Source: CAYYBE01 sp964470345 (GTDB lineage: Bacteria > Babelota > Babeliae > Babelales > Babelaceae). From it: 7,059 nucleotides of DNA. The translations under genes and the position numbers were made by a program. The notes under the pieces were generated by a model. That model was not told the DNA's origin, ran no database searches, and worked only from the letters and a program-made list of their open reading frames with translations. Where the stretch lies: NCBI GenBank assembly GCA_964470345.1, contig CAYYBE010000022.1, positions 1 to 7,059 on the forward strand, written 5' to 3'. How positions within the stretch are numbered: the stretch's first letter is position 1; each line of letters opens with the position of its first letter. This document shows positions 6,188 to 7,059 of the stretch, in pieces.

Positions 6188-6844
6188 ATGTCTAAAAACG
6201 AAACTAGTGCTAACTCTAATCTCACTGAAACTGATCTTGCTGATATCGAAGGACGCGTTAAAGCGGTGCGTGTTTTGCTCAGTAGGTCAGCTAATGCATG
6301 GCTGGATATTGCATCGTTGTTTAAGGAAGCAAAGTCGCAACTCTCACAGCATGCGTTTGAGCGATTTATCAACGATTCAGGCTTTACCAAATCGGTGGCT
6401 GACAAGCTGATTATCGTTGGAAAGTGCAATGCTCTCTATCGAGAATCTGTAAGGGAATTGGTCGGATTTATCGATGGATGGGCTACGCTTTATGAGGTCG
6501 CAAAACTGAAAAGCGATCAGATGGATCGGCTGTGGGATGAGCTTCGAAGAGACCCTTCGCTGAGGCTGTCACGAACGTTGGTTCAGAACATCGCTGATGG
6601 AAATGACCCGAACGATAAGCGTGTCGTATTCATCAAGGTGGAAGCGCAGAAAAGTAAACTTGTTGCACTGACTGAAACACAGGTCATTGACTTCAAGAAA
6701 AAGCTTCAGGAGATGAAGCAACTTTTCAGCGGTGTCGCAAAGACATTCGTAGTCAAGGAGTCCGCAGAAGCAGTCAATTTGCTGAGAGTCTCTAAAGAAG
6801 TGAAACCAAACAACGATCTTGTTATCGTGAAAACGGCGGCTTGA
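6188..6844 (+). CDS. DUF3102-like phage/plasmid-type protein
   Basis: Cytoplasmic protein of 218 residues with a strong ribosome binding site. Residues about 38-81 resemble DUF3102-type phage and plasmid proteins: a tryptophan-led helix (AWLDIASLFKEAKSQLS), then FERFINDSGFTKSVADKLIIVGK, which reads like a helix-turn-helix element. The block LYRESVRELVGF and GWATLYEVAKL (about 83-107) echoes the leucine/tyrosine segment that often follows in such proteins. The C-terminal half carries VVFIKVEAQKSKLVAL and a Lys-rich helix, with no enzyme motif. Members of this loose family are usually small DNA-binding or regulatory proteins of mobile elements; here that role is inferred. The gene diverges from the tryptophan-rich gene and is followed, beyond a hairpin, by a clamp-loader-like gene on the same strand. 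The three may therefore belong to one element. The family call is from pattern memory and is moderate; the existence of the gene is near certain. Confidence 0.8.
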   Translation: MSKNETSANSNLTETDLADIEGRVKAVRVLLSRSANAWLDIASLFKEAKSQLSQHAFERFINDSGFTKSVADKLIIVGKCNALYRESVRELVGFIDGWATLYEVAKLKSDQMDRLWDELRRDPSLRLSRTLVQNIADGNDPNDKRVVFIKVEAQKSKLVALTETQVIDFKKKLQEMKQLFSGVAKTFVVKESAEAVNLLRVSKEVKPNNDLVIVKTAA

Positions 6845-6863
6845 TCTTATTAACTGAAAAAAG

Positions 6864-6890
6864 ACGTGGGCGCTGCAATGGCGCTCACGT
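6864..6890 (+). terminator. 10-bp RNA hairpin between two plus-strand genes: terminator or leader structure
   Basis: ACGTGGGCGC (6864-6873) pairs with GCGCTCACGT (6881-6890) around a 7-nt loop TGCAATG. In plus-strand RNA all ten pairs form, one being G-U; in minus-strand RNA that pair becomes an A-C mismatch. The structure therefore appears built for the plus transcript. An A-run lies before it, but only ATTTAT follows, so the T-tract is poor. It begins 20 bp after the DUF3102-like stop and ends 4 bp before the first possible ATG of the next gene. It may attenuate transcription or hide the translation start of the clamp-loader-like gene. Confidence 0.5.
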
Positions 6891-6894
6891 ATTT

Positions 6895-7059
6895 ATGAAT
6901 GAAACTAGAAAAATGAAAACACTTAAGCATGCAATGTGGGCTGAGAGGCATCGCCCAAAAACGCTCGATGAGTGCGTATTAGAAATATTGTCTCAACGTA
7001 AACAGGAATGGCTTAAATCTCTAGTGGCGCTTGGCGCGCAAATGCGAAACCTATTGCTT
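6895..7059 (+). CDS. N-terminus of an AAA+ clamp-loader-like ATPase (T4 gp44 / RFC small-subunit type), cut by the window edge
   Basis: An open frame of 55 codons runs off the right edge. It carries WAERHRPKTLDECVL (residues 15-29), the N-terminal signature of clamp-loader AAA+ ATPases: T4 gp44 has a similar RPSTIDECILP, and archaeal RFC small subunits have EKYRPxTLDE. The visible end, MRNLLL, is where these proteins have the strand just before the Walker A loop. Walker A itself and all catalytic residues lie outside the window. Such proteins load the sliding clamp for DNA polymerase; bacterial DnaX, RarA and RuvB share parts of the motif, but the DECVL form is most like phage clamp loaders. 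The start is uncertain: ATGs at 6895, 6913 and 6934 all lack a good Shine-Dalgarno, and 6895 is only 4 bp from a hairpin. Same strand as the DUF3102-like gene, 50 bp downstream. Confidence 0.68.
   Translation, partial: MNETRKMKTLKHAMWAERHRPKTLDECVLEILSQRKQEWLKSLVALGAQMRNLLL

Overview
The window looks like an accessory region of a Gram-negative bacterium, most likely an alphaproteobacterium of the Hyphomicrobiales type. This is an inference from three cleavable signal peptides, medium GC content, and the style of the secreted HNH, lipocalin-like and Sel1 proteins; no marker gene fixes the taxon. The HNH gene at the left is visibly GC-richer than the rest. From about 5.0 kb onward the DNA is more AT-rich and contains clustered repeats, which suggests a change of ancestry.

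Left half (1-5017). A possible C-terminal gene fragment reads in from the left edge (2-151). Next comes a minus-strand gene for a secreted HNH nuclease of the DUF1524-like family (243-848). Divergent to it is a two-gene operon: a roughly 1016-residue, eight-cysteine periplasmic multidomain protein (987-4037), overlapping by 16 bp a Sel1-repeat protein with a proline-rich linker and two CX7C motifs (4022-5017). All three products carry export signals, so this half codes for cell-envelope or secreted functions. The overlap implies that the large protein and the Sel1 protein are made together and may act together. Their biological role is not known to me.

Right half (5018-7059). A short convergent spacer holds an exact 12-bp direct repeat and a small hairpin. 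It is followed by a minus-strand gene for a tryptophan-rich, basic protein of unknown function (5164-5934). A 253-bp divergent control region (5935-6187) contains tandem CACATGTG palindromes and a family of AACAAA repeats. A plus-strand gene (6188-6844) encodes a 218-residue protein resembling DUF3102-type phage/plasmid proteins. After a 10-bp RNA hairpin, the first 55 codons of an AAA+ clamp-loader-like protein run off the right edge (6895-7059). They carry the RPkTLDECVL signature seen in T4 gp44-type and RFC small-subunit proteins.

The most interesting lead is the right half. A phage-type clamp-loader gene beside a DUF3102-like gene, with a repeat-rich divergent control region, looks like the edge of a replication or maintenance module of a mobile element. 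The second lead is the uncharacterised secreted two-gene system of the left half. Both are readings of sequence alone; no database search was possible.
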